Assembly (NCBI GenBank): GCA_903860915.1 | Contig: CAIOSJ010000021.1 | Location: forward strand, 1 to 64,000 | Direction of reading: 5' to 3' | DNA length: 64,000 bases | Origin: an uncultured Actinomycetes bacterium | GTDB lineage: Bacteria; Actinomycetota; Acidimicrobiia; Acidimicrobiales; RAAP-2 | Part shown: positions 46,687 through 54,571 of the stretch, in pieces | How positions within the stretch are numbered: position 1 is the first letter of the stretch | Layout of the letters: each line of letters starts with the position of its first letter | The notes under the pieces: model-generated | What the model was told of the DNA's origin: nothing | Database searches by the model: none | What the model saw: only the letters and a program-made list of their open reading frames with translations | Translations under genes and position numbers: made by a program

Positions 46687-48203
46687 GGTGCCGACCGCGC
46701 TCCGCCGACCGCTCGAAGGACGGCCTCCGCTTTTGATAGGCACTCCTCATCTTCTGTCCGAGGGTCAGAGTCCCAAACTATGCCCGCCCCCGTCTGAACC
46801 GATCCGTTGCCCTCGCTATCAACCACCAAGGTTCGAATCAGAATGGCGGCATCAAAATTACCGCTCGTATCAAAGTAGCCAACCGCCCCCCCGTACAAAC
46901 CTCGCGACTGAGGCTCCAGTTCGCCGATTAACTCCATGGCGCGAACTTTCGGGGCACCAGACAAAGTGCCCGCGGGGAAAGTAGCCCTCAACGCATCGAC
47001 GGAACTCACATCCTCACGAACTTCTCCTGAGACTTGTGATGTCAGGTGCATGATGTGGCTGTAGTACTCAACTTGCATTAGTTCCTCGACCACAACCGAA
47101 CCATAGGAGGAAATTCGACCAATATCATTTCGCCCGAGATCAACCAGCATCACGTGCTCAGCAATTTCCTTCGGATCTTCGCGCAACGTAGCCGCTCTCA
47201 GAGCGTTCTCAACTTCCGAATCAGAGACAGGGCGAGAGCCGGCGATGGGTCGTGTCGTAACGCGCTTGTTGCGCATGCGCACGAGGGCTTCCGGAGAGGA
47301 GCCGACAACAGTGCAATCAGGCAATTGAAGGTAGTACAGGTAGGCCGAGGGATTCATCTGTCGAAGTACGCGATAGACGGCAAAGGGGTCCTCCACCTCA
47401 CCAACGTCGAAACGTTGCGAAAGAACAATCTGGAAAATATCACCCTGTTCAATGAATTCCTTGGCGCTTCTAACCAGATTCTGATACGTGGACGAGTCGA
47501 CTGTTCTAGTAAATGGCGCGATTGGCATGGAGTGACTACTTCGAGCGGGACGAAACGTCGGAGCAGTCGTGCGGCCTAGATCAGTCAGCATGTCATCAAT
47601 CGCCTCTAGCGCAACTTCGTATACGTCCTCAGGAGCCATTTCGGACCCACTTTCGACGTTGGCAATCAAAGTGAGCGATTGACGCCAGTGGTCAAATACG
47701 ACGAGGTCACCCACCACGACCAGGGAACAGTCTGGTTGTGTGACGTCTCGCGGCTTGGCCGCGTTCAACTTCTCGATTTCTCGAATGACCTCCCAGCCCA
47801 CCGCTCCCACAACGCCCCCGCGCAAGGGAATATCAGGCGAGTAGTCGCCCACCGGCGCGCTTTTCGAAAGGTGTTGCAATAAGTTATCTGTCGCGTAGAG
47901 ACTCCCGTGTTCCTTGTCTACAGAATTGAAAAGACCCGTGGAAACAACCTCACCATTCGTGCTCGAGAGTGATCCCAATGGCCTTCGTCCTAAAAAGGAG
48001 AAGCGACCGTAACGCTGACCATCTTCAACTGATTCGAGCAGAAAGCCCACATCGTCACCCACGAATTGGTCAAAGGCTCCCACCGGCGTCAGCGAGTCAC
48101 TGTGAATTTCTAAAGCCAGTGCCGCGACTGGTTGGTGAGCTGCTAACTCCAAAAACTCGGCCCTGTAACCTGCAAGGTTTTCGCGAACGTTGAGCGAGGT
48201 CAT
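46683..48203 (-). CDS. trpE: Anthranilate synthase component I
   Basis: Makes anthranilate from chorismate, the first committed step to tryptophan. The 506-residue product has LLESVE, the tryptophan feedback-binding motif, near the N-terminus, and the chorismate-binding core: GDIFQIVLSQRF, RPIAGSRPV, HVMLVDLGRNDIGR, GTLSGAPKVRAMELI and GAGIVWDSDP. The ATG at 48203 overlaps the groES-like stop (ATGA). The glutaminase partner TrpG and TrpD are not encoded in the window. It is distinct from menF, whose motifs differ. Confidence 0.94.
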   Translation of the reverse strand: MTSLNVRENLAGYRAEFLELAAHQPVAALALEIHSDSLTPVGAFDQFVGDDVGFLLESVEDGQRYGRFSFLGRRPLGSLSSTNGEVVSTGLFNSVDKEHGSLYATDNLLQHLSKSAPVGDYSPDIPLRGGVVGAVGWEVIREIEKLNAAKPRDVTQPDCSLVVVGDLVVFDHWRQSLTLIANVESGSEMAPEDVYEVALEAIDDMLTDLGRTTAPTFRPARSSHSMPIAPFTRTVDSSTYQNLVRSAKEFIEQGDIFQIVLSQRFDVGEVEDPFAVYRVLRQMNPSAYLYYLQLPDCTVVGSSPEALVRMRNKRVTTRPIAGSRPVSDSEVENALRAATLREDPKEIAEHVMLVDLGRNDIGRISSYGSVVVEELMQVEYYSHIMHLTSQVSGEVREDVSSVDALRATFPAGTLSGAPKVRAMELIGELEPQSRGLYGGAVGYFDTSGNFDAAILIRTLVVDSEGNGSVQTGAGIVWDSDPRTEDEECLSKAEAVLRAVGGARSAP

Positions 48204-48526
48204 AGGTACAAGCCTGGAGCTGTAGAAGCTTCCGGCGTTGCGACCCCGTGAAGGTCTCGCTCCCGCAGAATTATGAAATTCTCTCCGTCGCATTCGACCT
48301 CCAACTGGTCGTCCGCACTAAATAAGACTCGCTGATCCGGAGTGACGCTCCGCACGTGGGGGCCAACGGCGACCACAACGGCCCAACTGAGACGCTTGGC
48401 TAGGTGTGCAGTGGCCGGAATTAGGATTCCCGAACGAGAACGTCGTTCCCCCGTCGAATCCTCTGGACGCAACAAAACGCGATCAAACAGAACAGAGATT
48501 CTGGGGAGCGATGGTTCGATTGCCAT
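48200..48526 (-). CDS. GroES-like (Cpn10 family) protein
   Basis: A 108-residue relative of co-chaperonin GroES: ISVLFDRVLLRPEDS, SGILIPATA, VVVAVGP, RVLFSADDQLEVE and FIILRERDLHGVA line up with the Cpn10 fold. No GroEL gene accompanies it, so it may be a divergent paralogue rather than the housekeeping GroES. ATG at 48526 is preceded by a TACCTT box at six bases, suggesting a leaderless mRNA. It leads the trp operon and overlaps trpE by ATGA. Confidence 0.82.
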   Translation of the reverse strand: MAIEPSLPRISVLFDRVLLRPEDSTGERRSRSGILIPATAHLAKRLSWAVVVAVGPHVRSVTPDQRVLFSADDQLEVECDGENFIILRERDLHGVATPEASTAPGLYL

Positions 48527-48532
48527 AGGAAC

Positions 48533-48538
48533 AAGGTA
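48533..48538 (-). promoter_or_regulatory. Probable leaderless -10 box of the groES-like/trp operon
   Basis: TACCTT on the minus strand ends six bases before the ATG at 48526. If the transcript starts at the ATG there is no leader in which a trp attenuator could form. Confidence 0.5.
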
Positions 48539-48576
48539 CTAGAGAGACTATGTGTTTCTCACAATGAATAAAGAGA

Positions 48577-48582
48577 GATAAT
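48577..48582 (+). promoter_or_regulatory. Probable leaderless -10 box of the small gene at 48589
   Basis: GATAAT, five of six matches to TATAAT, ends six bases before the GTG at 48589. It lies back to back with the groES-like promoter, 62 bases separating the two start codons. Confidence 0.5.
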
Positions 48583-48588
48583 GGAAAG

Positions 48589-48774
48589 GTGAACTTTCAC
48601 TACGAGCTCCAAACAATTACCACCACCTTGGAAGATTTGGCCGGTCGTATTTCCATCATCGTGGAATCCACTGATGATTCAGTGTCGGGAGATGCTTACC
48701 AGGAACTAGTCGCCGCGGAGCGCTCCGTTGGCGCACTTCTTCGCCGCCTACAACGACTGACTCGGATAACTTGA
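48589..48774 (+). CDS. Small helical protein upstream of mshD, function unknown
   Basis: A 61-residue protein I do not recognise. It is predicted helical, with an acidic first half (TTTLEDLAG, VESTDDSVSGDAYQEL) and a basic tail (ALLRRLQRLTRIT). It starts with GTG and is followed by mshD after three bases, so it is probably cotranscribed. The GATAAT box with six-base spacing supports expression. The alternative is that it is spurious and the promoter belongs to mshD alone. Confidence 0.6.
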   Translation: MNFHYELQTITTTLEDLAGRISIIVESTDDSVSGDAYQELVAAERSVGALLRRLQRLTRIT

Positions 48775-48777
48775 ACC

Positions 48778-49629
48778 ATGTCTAACGACGCAATACACGC
48801 TCACGGCTGGTCACACCGGGAGTCCCTGTCACCCTCTGAGCGACTGGAGGTTCTGGCACTTCTCGACCGAGTGGAGACGGAAACTTCTCGGGAATCTCTC
48901 GACGAGACCCGACGAAGAGCCGTCGTGCACGGGTGGCCCACATCGCACTGGTTGTCCTACCAGGGGACTTCCTTGACGGGTTACGCCCAATCTTCAAGCG
49001 AGAATGTGCTTTCTGTCGAGATGGCTGGTGGTCACGTTGATGATTCCTTGCTCGCGACATTACGACAACGCTCGGCGGTTATTAATTGGTGGACCAGAAA
49101 TGGACAAATCCACGCAGCTGCGAAAGTAATCAGATCTCTACAGCTCCTCACCATCAGCCTTCCGGTCGAGCTAGTTTCCCCACCGCACGATGTTGCGATA
49201 AGAACCTTCGAACCCAGTCGGGATGAAGAACCGTGGTTGCTGGAAAATAATCGCGCATTCGCCGACCACCCCGAACAGGGCGCGTGGACGCTCGAAGACC
49301 TCCGGTCACGAACGTCAGAGCCCTGGTTTGATCCGTCGGGTTTTCTTCTCTTGACACAGGACGACAATATTGTTGCGTCCTGTTGGACGAGGGTTCATGA
49401 GCTACACCCCGAACGATTCGGTGAGATATACGTAATTTCTGTCGATCCCAAGGTCCAGGGCCGGGGACTCGGACGCGTAGCACTGAGTCAAGGCTTAAAT
49501 CACCTACGTCGAAGGGGCGTGAGCCGGGTCGAACTCTTCGTTGATGAGTCGAACGATGCAGCCCGTGCGATGTACGAGCGTATCGGGTTCACACTCCATC
49601 GTGTGGACCACCTATTGCAGTTTTCCTAG
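48778..49629 (+). CDS. mshD: Mycothiol synthase (acetyltransferase MshD)
   Basis: Acetylates Cys-GlcN-inositol, the last step in mycothiol, the actinobacterial thiol buffer. The 283-residue protein has two GNAT domains. The C-terminal one shows ENNRAFADHPEQGAWTLEDL, SEPWFDPSGFLLL, EIYVISVDPKVQGRGLGRVA for acetyl-CoA and FVDESNDAARAMYERIGF. The first GNAT domain is degenerate, as in other MshD proteins. Its stop shares a CTAG with the stop of the convergent VIT-family gene. Confidence 0.92.
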   Translation: MSNDAIHAHGWSHRESLSPSERLEVLALLDRVETETSRESLDETRRRAVVHGWPTSHWLSYQGTSLTGYAQSSSENVLSVEMAGGHVDDSLLATLRQRSAVINWWTRNGQIHAAAKVIRSLQLLTISLPVELVSPPHDVAIRTFEPSRDEEPWLLENNRAFADHPEQGAWTLEDLRSRTSEPWFDPSGFLLLTQDDNIVASCWTRVHELHPERFGEIYVISVDPKVQGRGLGRVALSQGLNHLRRRGVSRVELFVDESNDAARAMYERIGFTLHRVDHLLQFS

Positions 49630-50324
49630 TGACCGACGAGCCGACCGACACTGTAGGTTACGAGCGCTGCCAAAGAAGTAACTAGAAACTGACGTAGGCC
49701 AGTACGTAGCATTCCGCGCTCCGTGAATTTCCCTACTACGCCACCGACGATGATTGTGCCGACTGCGCCCAACGCGATTGACCACAGAACGGGGTTCCGG
49801 TTGCTGAAAAAAAGCCAGGGCAGCAGCGGGAATAGTGCACCCACGGCGAAAGAAAGCAGGGACCACGTCGCAACTTTCCAAGGTGAACCAACTGCGGATT
49901 CATCAATTCCAAGTTCTTCGCGGGTGTGAGTGCGTAAAGCCAAGTCTGGATCCTTCATCAGTTCAGACGCCAAACGACTAGCGAGGTCGGGCTCGATTCC
50001 CCTGCTTTTGAAGATCTCGAATAGCTCTTGTCGCTCGGACTCAGGATTATCAGCAATAGCCCGGCGTTCAACTGCAATTTCCCTCTCAAAGAGTTCCTTT
50101 TGAGCTAGCACGGAGAGGTACTCACCACTACCCATTGAGAAAGCACCAGCGACGAGTCCCGCAAGGCCGGCGAGGCGAACTACAGAATTTCCTGGGTGTG
50201 CCCCAGAAAAGCCCATGATTAGCGAAACATTCGTGACTAAACCGTCGCTGACTCCGAAAATTGCCGCTCGAGCCCATCCATCTGAAATTTGACGATGGTT
50301 CTCTAGGTGACCGGCCTCGCTCAT
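49626..50324 (-). CDS. VIT1/CCC1-family metal transporter
   Basis: A 232-residue membrane protein related to vacuolar iron/manganese transporters. It has the family features GVSDGLVTNVSLIMGFSGA and GLVAGAFSMGSGEYLSV in the first membrane pair, a cytoplasmic helical domain about residues 75-145 rich in Glu (metal-binding in the family), and three C-terminal membrane segments including GTIIVGGVVGKF. Likely exports or stores Fe2+ or Mn2+. The ATG at 50324 has a TACACT box seven bases upstream. Confidence 0.88.
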   Translation of the reverse strand: MSEAGHLENHRQISDGWARAAIFGVSDGLVTNVSLIMGFSGAHPGNSVVRLAGLAGLVAGAFSMGSGEYLSVLAQKELFEREIAVERRAIADNPESERQELFEIFKSRGIEPDLASRLASELMKDPDLALRTHTREELGIDESAVGSPWKVATWSLLSFAVGALFPLLPWLFFSNRNPVLWSIALGAVGTIIVGGVVGKFTERGMLRTGLRQFLVTSLAALVTYSVGRLVGH

Positions 50325-50331
50325 AGCATCG

Positions 50332-50337
50332 AGTGTA
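50332..50337 (-). promoter_or_regulatory. Probable leaderless -10 box of the VIT-family gene
   Basis: TACACT on the minus strand ends seven bases before the ATG at 50324; no ribosome site lies between. Confidence 0.45.
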
Positions 50338-50388
50338 CAGACCCGATGTGAGTCTTCTCGCCGTTAGTATCTTTCGAGGAGGTTTGTT

Positions 50389-50847
50389 ATGTCAATAATC
50401 GTTGAAAGTTTGGAAGAGTTTCCGGCAATAGTGGGCCAGCACATTGGTTATTCGGAGTACGTGACAGTCACCCAAGAGCAGGTGAACACTTTTGCGGACG
50501 CGACCGGAGATCACCAGTGGATTCACGTTGACGTAGAGCGAGCGAAGGCCGGACCTTTTGGCGGCCCGATAGCACACGGTTATTTGACCCTAAGCCTGAT
50601 CCCCGTTCTTCTCGGAAACATCGGCATGCAGGTGAAGGGCGTCCAGATGGGCGTCAACTACGGGGCCAATAAAATCCGCTTCCCAGCTCCCGTCCCCGTC
50701 GGTTCAGAGGTTCGCGCAGGTGCAAAAATCCTGTCGGTTGACCTCTTCGAGGGTGGGGCGCAAGCCTGTCTCGAAGTTACTATCGAAGTGCGTGGTGCCG
50801 TCAAGCCTTCGTGCGTGGCCGAGATCCTTTTTCGCTACTACCAGTAG
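50389..50847 (+). CDS. MaoC-family dehydratase (enoyl-CoA hydratase type)
   Basis: A 152-residue hot-dog-fold hydratase. The catalytic Asp/His pair is in FADATGDHQWIHVD, and GPIAHGYLTLSLIP follows. Members hydrate (R)-specific enoyl-CoA. The ATG at 50389 has an excellent GAGGAGG at 50376-50382; a TAGTAT box at 50365-50370 would place the transcript start just before it. It precedes menG by three bases, so the operon combines this enzyme with menaquinone genes; its substrate is unknown. Confidence 0.88.
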   Translation: MSIIVESLEEFPAIVGQHIGYSEYVTVTQEQVNTFADATGDHQWIHVDVERAKAGPFGGPIAHGYLTLSLIPVLLGNIGMQVKGVQMGVNYGANKIRFPAPVPVGSEVRAGAKILSVDLFEGGAQACLEVTIEVRGAVKPSCVAEILFRYYQ

Positions 50848-50850
50848 TAC

Positions 50851-51543
50851 ATGTCGCGAATAGTCCTTCCACAGGGCGAGGAGAAAACCCGTCGAGTCCA
50901 ATTGATGTTCGACACAATTGCCCCGCGTTATGAGTTCGTCAACAAACTCATGACCCTGGGCATGGATAGACGATGGCGACGCCACACTATTAGGGATCTC
51001 TATTTACCGCCGGAAAGTCGAGTTCTCGACATCGCAACTGGCACTGGAGATTTGTACCGAGAATCGCTACGCCAGGGCTTATTGCCAATTGGAACCGACC
51101 TTAGTTTCGGAATGCTTGCCGTAGGCCAACATTTGAACATTTCAGTTCAATCCGATGCTGCTCACCTCCCCTTTTTGAGTGGCTCATTTGATGGCGTGAC
51201 CTGTGGTTACGCTCTGCGTAACTTCACCGAGTTGCAACTGAGTTTGAACGAAATGGCTCGCGTTCTTCGTCCCGGCGGAAGACTTTCAATCATTGAAGTG
51301 TCAGAACCAAAAAATGTGGTTCTTCGTTTCGGCTTCCGCATTTGGTTCAGGGGTCTAGTTCCAATTATTGGAGCCATTGTCTCCGATCGAGGTGCGTATC
51401 AATACCTCCCCAAATCAACTGCGTATCTTCCGCCCACAGAGGTGCTTCGTTCAATGTTCAACGTCGCGGGATTTTCTGCCGTCAACCACCACTCAATTCT
51501 CGGAGGCCTCAGTCAACGATTCACAGCAACTCGCAGCACGTGA
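50851..51543 (+). CDS. menG: Demethylmenaquinone methyltransferase
   Basis: Adds the ring methyl group in the final step of menaquinone synthesis. The 230-residue UbiE-family SAM enzyme has VQLMFDTIAPRYEFVNKLMT, SAM motif RVLDIATGTGD, a GYALRNF segment and MARVLRPGGRLSIIEVSEP. The menG role rather than ubiE follows from menC and menF here and the actinobacterial context. Its stop overlaps the menF GTG (GTGA). Confidence 0.92.
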   Translation: MSRIVLPQGEEKTRRVQLMFDTIAPRYEFVNKLMTLGMDRRWRRHTIRDLYLPPESRVLDIATGTGDLYRESLRQGLLPIGTDLSFGMLAVGQHLNISVQSDAAHLPFLSGSFDGVTCGYALRNFTELQLSLNEMARVLRPGGRLSIIEVSEPKNVVLRFGFRIWFRGLVPIIGAIVSDRGAYQYLPKSTAYLPPTEVLRSMFNVAGFSAVNHHSILGGLSQRFTATRST

Positions 51544-52757
51544 ACATTCATCATTTTCAATTTCTCGAAGAAATCTCAAGTGAGCGACTTCGCGACCTTG
51601 CAGCGGTCTCGGGTTGGCTCATCGAAACTAACGAGGTCTTACTCTGCGGTTTTGGTCCCGTTGACCATCACTATTCCTGCCCCGATGGACTAGATGGGGA
51701 TCAACAGCCTGCGGGAATTTTCGCTGGTTTCCCGACAGATAGCTCTCGAATAGTGGCCTTTGGGTCTGTTCCCTTTCGACGAAACGAAGCGTTCGAATTG
51801 GTCATTCCAAGATATGTGATTTCTCGAAATAGCGATGGGCTAACTGAAGTACTTTCGACCGTCGAGTCACTCGAGGATTTACTTACAATTCTCGACACGG
51901 AACTTCCGGTTCATCACGAAATCTACAACCTTGCAACAACATCCGAACCCTCTACCGATGAGTATTCACGAATGGTCGCTAGCGCAGTGCGCGAAATAAG
52001 GAATGGAGTGGTCGAGAAGGTCGTACTTGCTCGCCGCGTTTCCGGATCCGCCGGAAACACCATTCATCCCCACCTAATCGTCCAGAGTCTCCATCAGCGT
52101 GAACCACGATGCACCCTTTACGCCTTTCCACTTTCGGGCCAGCGTCGATTTGTCGGTGCTAGTCCGGAACTTCTCGTCGCGGCTGTCGACCGAGAAGTGA
52201 GCTGCCATCCATTAGCGGGGACCATCGCACTTTCGCACAGTGACGACGAAGAGCGGTACGCGGACTGGTTACTGGGCTCAACTAAAAATCTCAACGAACA
52301 CGCCTATGTGGTCGACGACATCGTCAGGCGGCTCGATGACATCTGCTTCGAGGTGGAGGCGGAAACAACTCCTTCGGTGGTTTTGCTTAAATCGGTCGCA
52401 CACCTGGGAACGTGGATTCGCGCCCAAAGGGGCACCACCACTACTGCCTTCGATCTTCTCCGCGCCCTCCATCCCACTCCTGCTGTGGCCGGGATTCCGC
52501 AGCAGGAGGCCCTTGACATTATTGATCGTCTCGAACCAATGAGTCGTGGCCACTACGCGGGGGCCGTCGGTTATGTCGACAACCTCGGTGACGGCCAATG
52601 GTGGGTGGCAATCCGCGGATTAACGATTGATGACGAAAACTTTGAAGCGTGGGCCGGAGCCGGAATCGTCGCTGATTCCGATCCCCTGGCCGAAAAAGAA
52701 GAAACGTCCAGTAAGTTGGCTTCAGTTCTTGTTGCTTTGAGCGGTCAGCCCTTGTGA
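51540..52757 (+). CDS. menF: Isochorismate synthase
   Basis: Converts chorismate to isochorismate at the entry of menaquinone synthesis. The 405-residue chorismate-utilising enzyme shows EKVVLARRVSG, RRFVGASPELLVA, CHPLAGTI, LHPTPAVAGIPQQEAL, a GHYAGAVGYVD loop and WAGAGIVADSDP. The GTG at 51540 overlaps the menG stop by GTGA; the longer frame is inside menG. No glutaminase domain. Its stop overlaps the convergent mannose-transferase gene by 13 bases. Confidence 0.9.
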   Translation: MNIHHFQFLEEISSERLRDLAAVSGWLIETNEVLLCGFGPVDHHYSCPDGLDGDQQPAGIFAGFPTDSSRIVAFGSVPFRRNEAFELVIPRYVISRNSDGLTEVLSTVESLEDLLTILDTELPVHHEIYNLATTSEPSTDEYSRMVASAVREIRNGVVEKVVLARRVSGSAGNTIHPHLIVQSLHQREPRCTLYAFPLSGQRRFVGASPELLVAAVDREVSCHPLAGTIALSHSDDEERYADWLLGSTKNLNEHAYVVDDIVRRLDDICFEVEAETTPSVVLLKSVAHLGTWIRAQRGTTTTAFDLLRALHPTPAVAGIPQQEALDIIDRLEPMSRGHYAGAVGYVDNLGDGQWWVAIRGLTIDDENFEAWAGAGIVADSDPLAEKEETSSKLASVLVALSGQPL

Positions 52758-53476
52758 GACCTTCGGGGTAAGGAGAACACCCGCTGAATACCCCATTTCG
52801 TGACCATACCTAATGCTTCCAGAACGATGGCTCGAGACATTTTCGACTCACCTTCAGTTCGGTCACGGAACGCAATGGGGTGTTCCACAATCGAAGCTCC
52901 ACCTTGCCTGGCTCTGTAGGTCATCTCAATTTGGAAGCCGTAGCCGTCCGCACGGACCGTCGAATAATCAATTTTCTCGAGAGCACCTTTGCTGTACACC
53001 CGAAAACCAGCAGTGGAGTCCAAAACTTTGAGCCTCAACATTGCAGATGCGTACTTATTTCCTCCACGCGATAGAAGCAATCGACTCCGCGACCACGAGG
53101 GAATCGAGCCTCCCGGCACGTAACGAGAACCTATAACAACTTCTGACTTACCTGCCAGCGACAGCATCGCGGGAAGGTCTTCGGGGTCATGGGAAAAATC
53201 GCAGTCGATTTCGACGAAAGTGTCAAAGTTTCTCTCGAGCCCCCATGAAAAACCAGCTCGGTAAGCACTGCCGAGACCTGATTTTGATTGCCGGCGAAGC
53301 ACGGAAATATTTCCCAACTCTGCGGCGGCCACTTCTGCCGCTTCAGCTGTTCCGTCGGGACTGCCGTCATCAACCACCAGAATGCTGGCCTCGGGAATCA
53401 CCCGACGAAGGGCCACGAGCATCTTCGTGATGTTCGCAATTTCGTTGAAAGTCGGCAAAACAACAAGCGTCTTCAT
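52745..53476 (-). CDS. Polyprenol monophosphomannose synthase (DPM1/Ppm1 type)
   Basis: A 243-residue GT2 enzyme that moves mannose from GDP-mannose to polyprenyl phosphate, supplying membrane mannosyltransferases. It has TLVVLPTFNEIANI, VVDDGSPDGT, EIDCDFSHDPEDLP, VIGSRYVPGGS and IAFRDRTEGESKMS, all diagnostic. The protein has only the synthase domain, without the acyltransferase part found fused in mycobacterial Ppm1. A TAAGGT box six bases before the ATG at 53476 may give a leaderless transcript. Confidence 0.9.
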   Translation of the reverse strand: MKTLVVLPTFNEIANITKMLVALRRVIPEASILVVDDGSPDGTAEAAEVAAAELGNISVLRRQSKSGLGSAYRAGFSWGLERNFDTFVEIDCDFSHDPEDLPAMLSLAGKSEVVIGSRYVPGGSIPSWSRSRLLLSRGGNKYASAMLRLKVLDSTAGFRVYSKGALEKIDYSTVRADGYGFQIEMTYRARQGGASIVEHPIAFRDRTEGESKMSRAIVLEALGMVTKWGIQRVFSLPRRSHKG

Positions 53477-53482
53477 TGCACA

Positions 53483-53488
53483 ACCTTA
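53483..53488 (-). promoter_or_regulatory. Probable leaderless -10 box of the polyprenol-P-mannose synthase gene
   Basis: TAAGGT on the minus strand ends six bases before the ATG. The same bases include AAGG, which could instead act as a ribosome site, so the assignment is ambiguous. Confidence 0.35.
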
Positions 53489-53548
53489 CAAGAGATTTTT
53501 ACGCATCCTCTGTATCGGATATAAAAAGTGGCACGATGTTTACTAGAT

Positions 53549-54571
53549 ATGACTGAAGAAGATCGGACAGCCAGGAGGAGGATTCCACGGCAGATTCGAA
53601 TCCTCCTCAGTGGGGGAATCGTTATTTTCGTTCTCGAGTACTTAGTGGTTCCCCAATTCTCCCTGGCACGAAATCACCTTCGCCTGCTCCGCCACGTGAA
53701 TCCTCTCCTAATTATTCTCGCGGTAGTAGTAGAAATTGCCGCGATATACGCTTATGGCGAGCTAACGCGAACAGTCTTCACTCCATTTTCACCAAGGCGT
53801 CGCGATGTCATGCGGGTCAATTTGTCTGGACTGGCGATAAGTCACGTCATTCCGGGAGGCACGGCGCCAGCTGGCGCACTTAGCTACCGCTTGTATAGCT
53901 CTATGGAAGTTCCGGCGAGTACCAACGCCTTTGGTCTCGCCGCTCAAGGTAGCGGTTCGGCAGTCGTTCTTAATCTAATTTTCTGGTTGGCGTTAGTTAT
54001 ATCGATTCCGCTTCGAGGCATTAATCCGGTGTACGGTTTCGCATCCCTCGTCGGCGTATTTTTAATGCTCGCCTTCTTCGGAACCGTGCTACTACTCACA
54101 CGAGGTCAAGCAGCGGCTGATAATTGGCTACGAATAGTCGCCAAGAAGCTTCCCTGGATCACCGCGGAACAGGTGACGAGACTTTTAACAAACGTCGCGG
54201 AGCGCATAAATATCATGACCTCTCAACCTAAGATTCTGCGTCACGCCCTGTACTGGGCTTCAGCAAACTGGATTCTCGATGCGAGTTGTTTGTGGGTTTT
54301 TCTCCTAGCTTTCGGTCACCCCATTTCGCCCATTGACCTCATGGTCGCGTATGGATTAGCGAATATTCTCGCTGTGATTCCCTTGACCCCCGCGGGCTTA
54401 GGCGTTATCGAAGGAGTGCTGATTCCCACCTTGGTTGGCTTTGGAGTGCCCCACAACCCTGCAATTCTGGCAATTCTTGGCTACCGTCTGGTGAATTTTT
54501 GGCTTCCCATACCTATTGGTGGCTTAGCCTACTTCTCCCTCTCGTGGTGGCGTCCCGCAAGCGTCTTATGA
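53549..54571 (+). CDS. YbhN/UPF0104-family membrane protein (LPG-synthase TM-like)
   Basis: A membrane protein of 340 residues with about eight hydrophobic segments, matching the lysylphosphatidylglycerol-synthase transmembrane family: NLSGLAISHVIPGGTAPAGA near the middle of the N-terminal half and VIPLTPAGLGVIEGVLIP near the end. Such proteins occur beside lipid-linked sugar genes; a lipid-transport role is suspected but unproven. Start ATG at 53549 is preferred because TATAAA at 53520-53525 would place transcription after the alternative GTG at 53528. Divergent from the polyprenol-P-mannose synthase, 72 bases away. Confidence 0.82.
   Translation: MTEEDRTARRRIPRQIRILLSGGIVIFVLEYLVVPQFSLARNHLRLLRHVNPLLIILAVVVEIAAIYAYGELTRTVFTPFSPRRRDVMRVNLSGLAISHVIPGGTAPAGALSYRLYSSMEVPASTNAFGLAAQGSGSAVVLNLIFWLALVISIPLRGINPVYGFASLVGVFLMLAFFGTVLLLTRGQAAADNWLRIVAKKLPWITAEQVTRLLTNVAERINIMTSQPKILRHALYWASANWILDASCLWVFLLAFGHPISPIDLMVAYGLANILAVIPLTPAGLGVIEGVLIPTLVGFGVPHNPAILAILGYRLVNFWLPIPIGGLAYFSLSWWRPASVL

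Noticed and set aside
48527..48588. Trp attenuator or T-box before the trp operon
   Set aside because: Only 62 bases separate the divergent starts and the probable -10 box leaves no leader; no Trp-rich leader peptide is seen.
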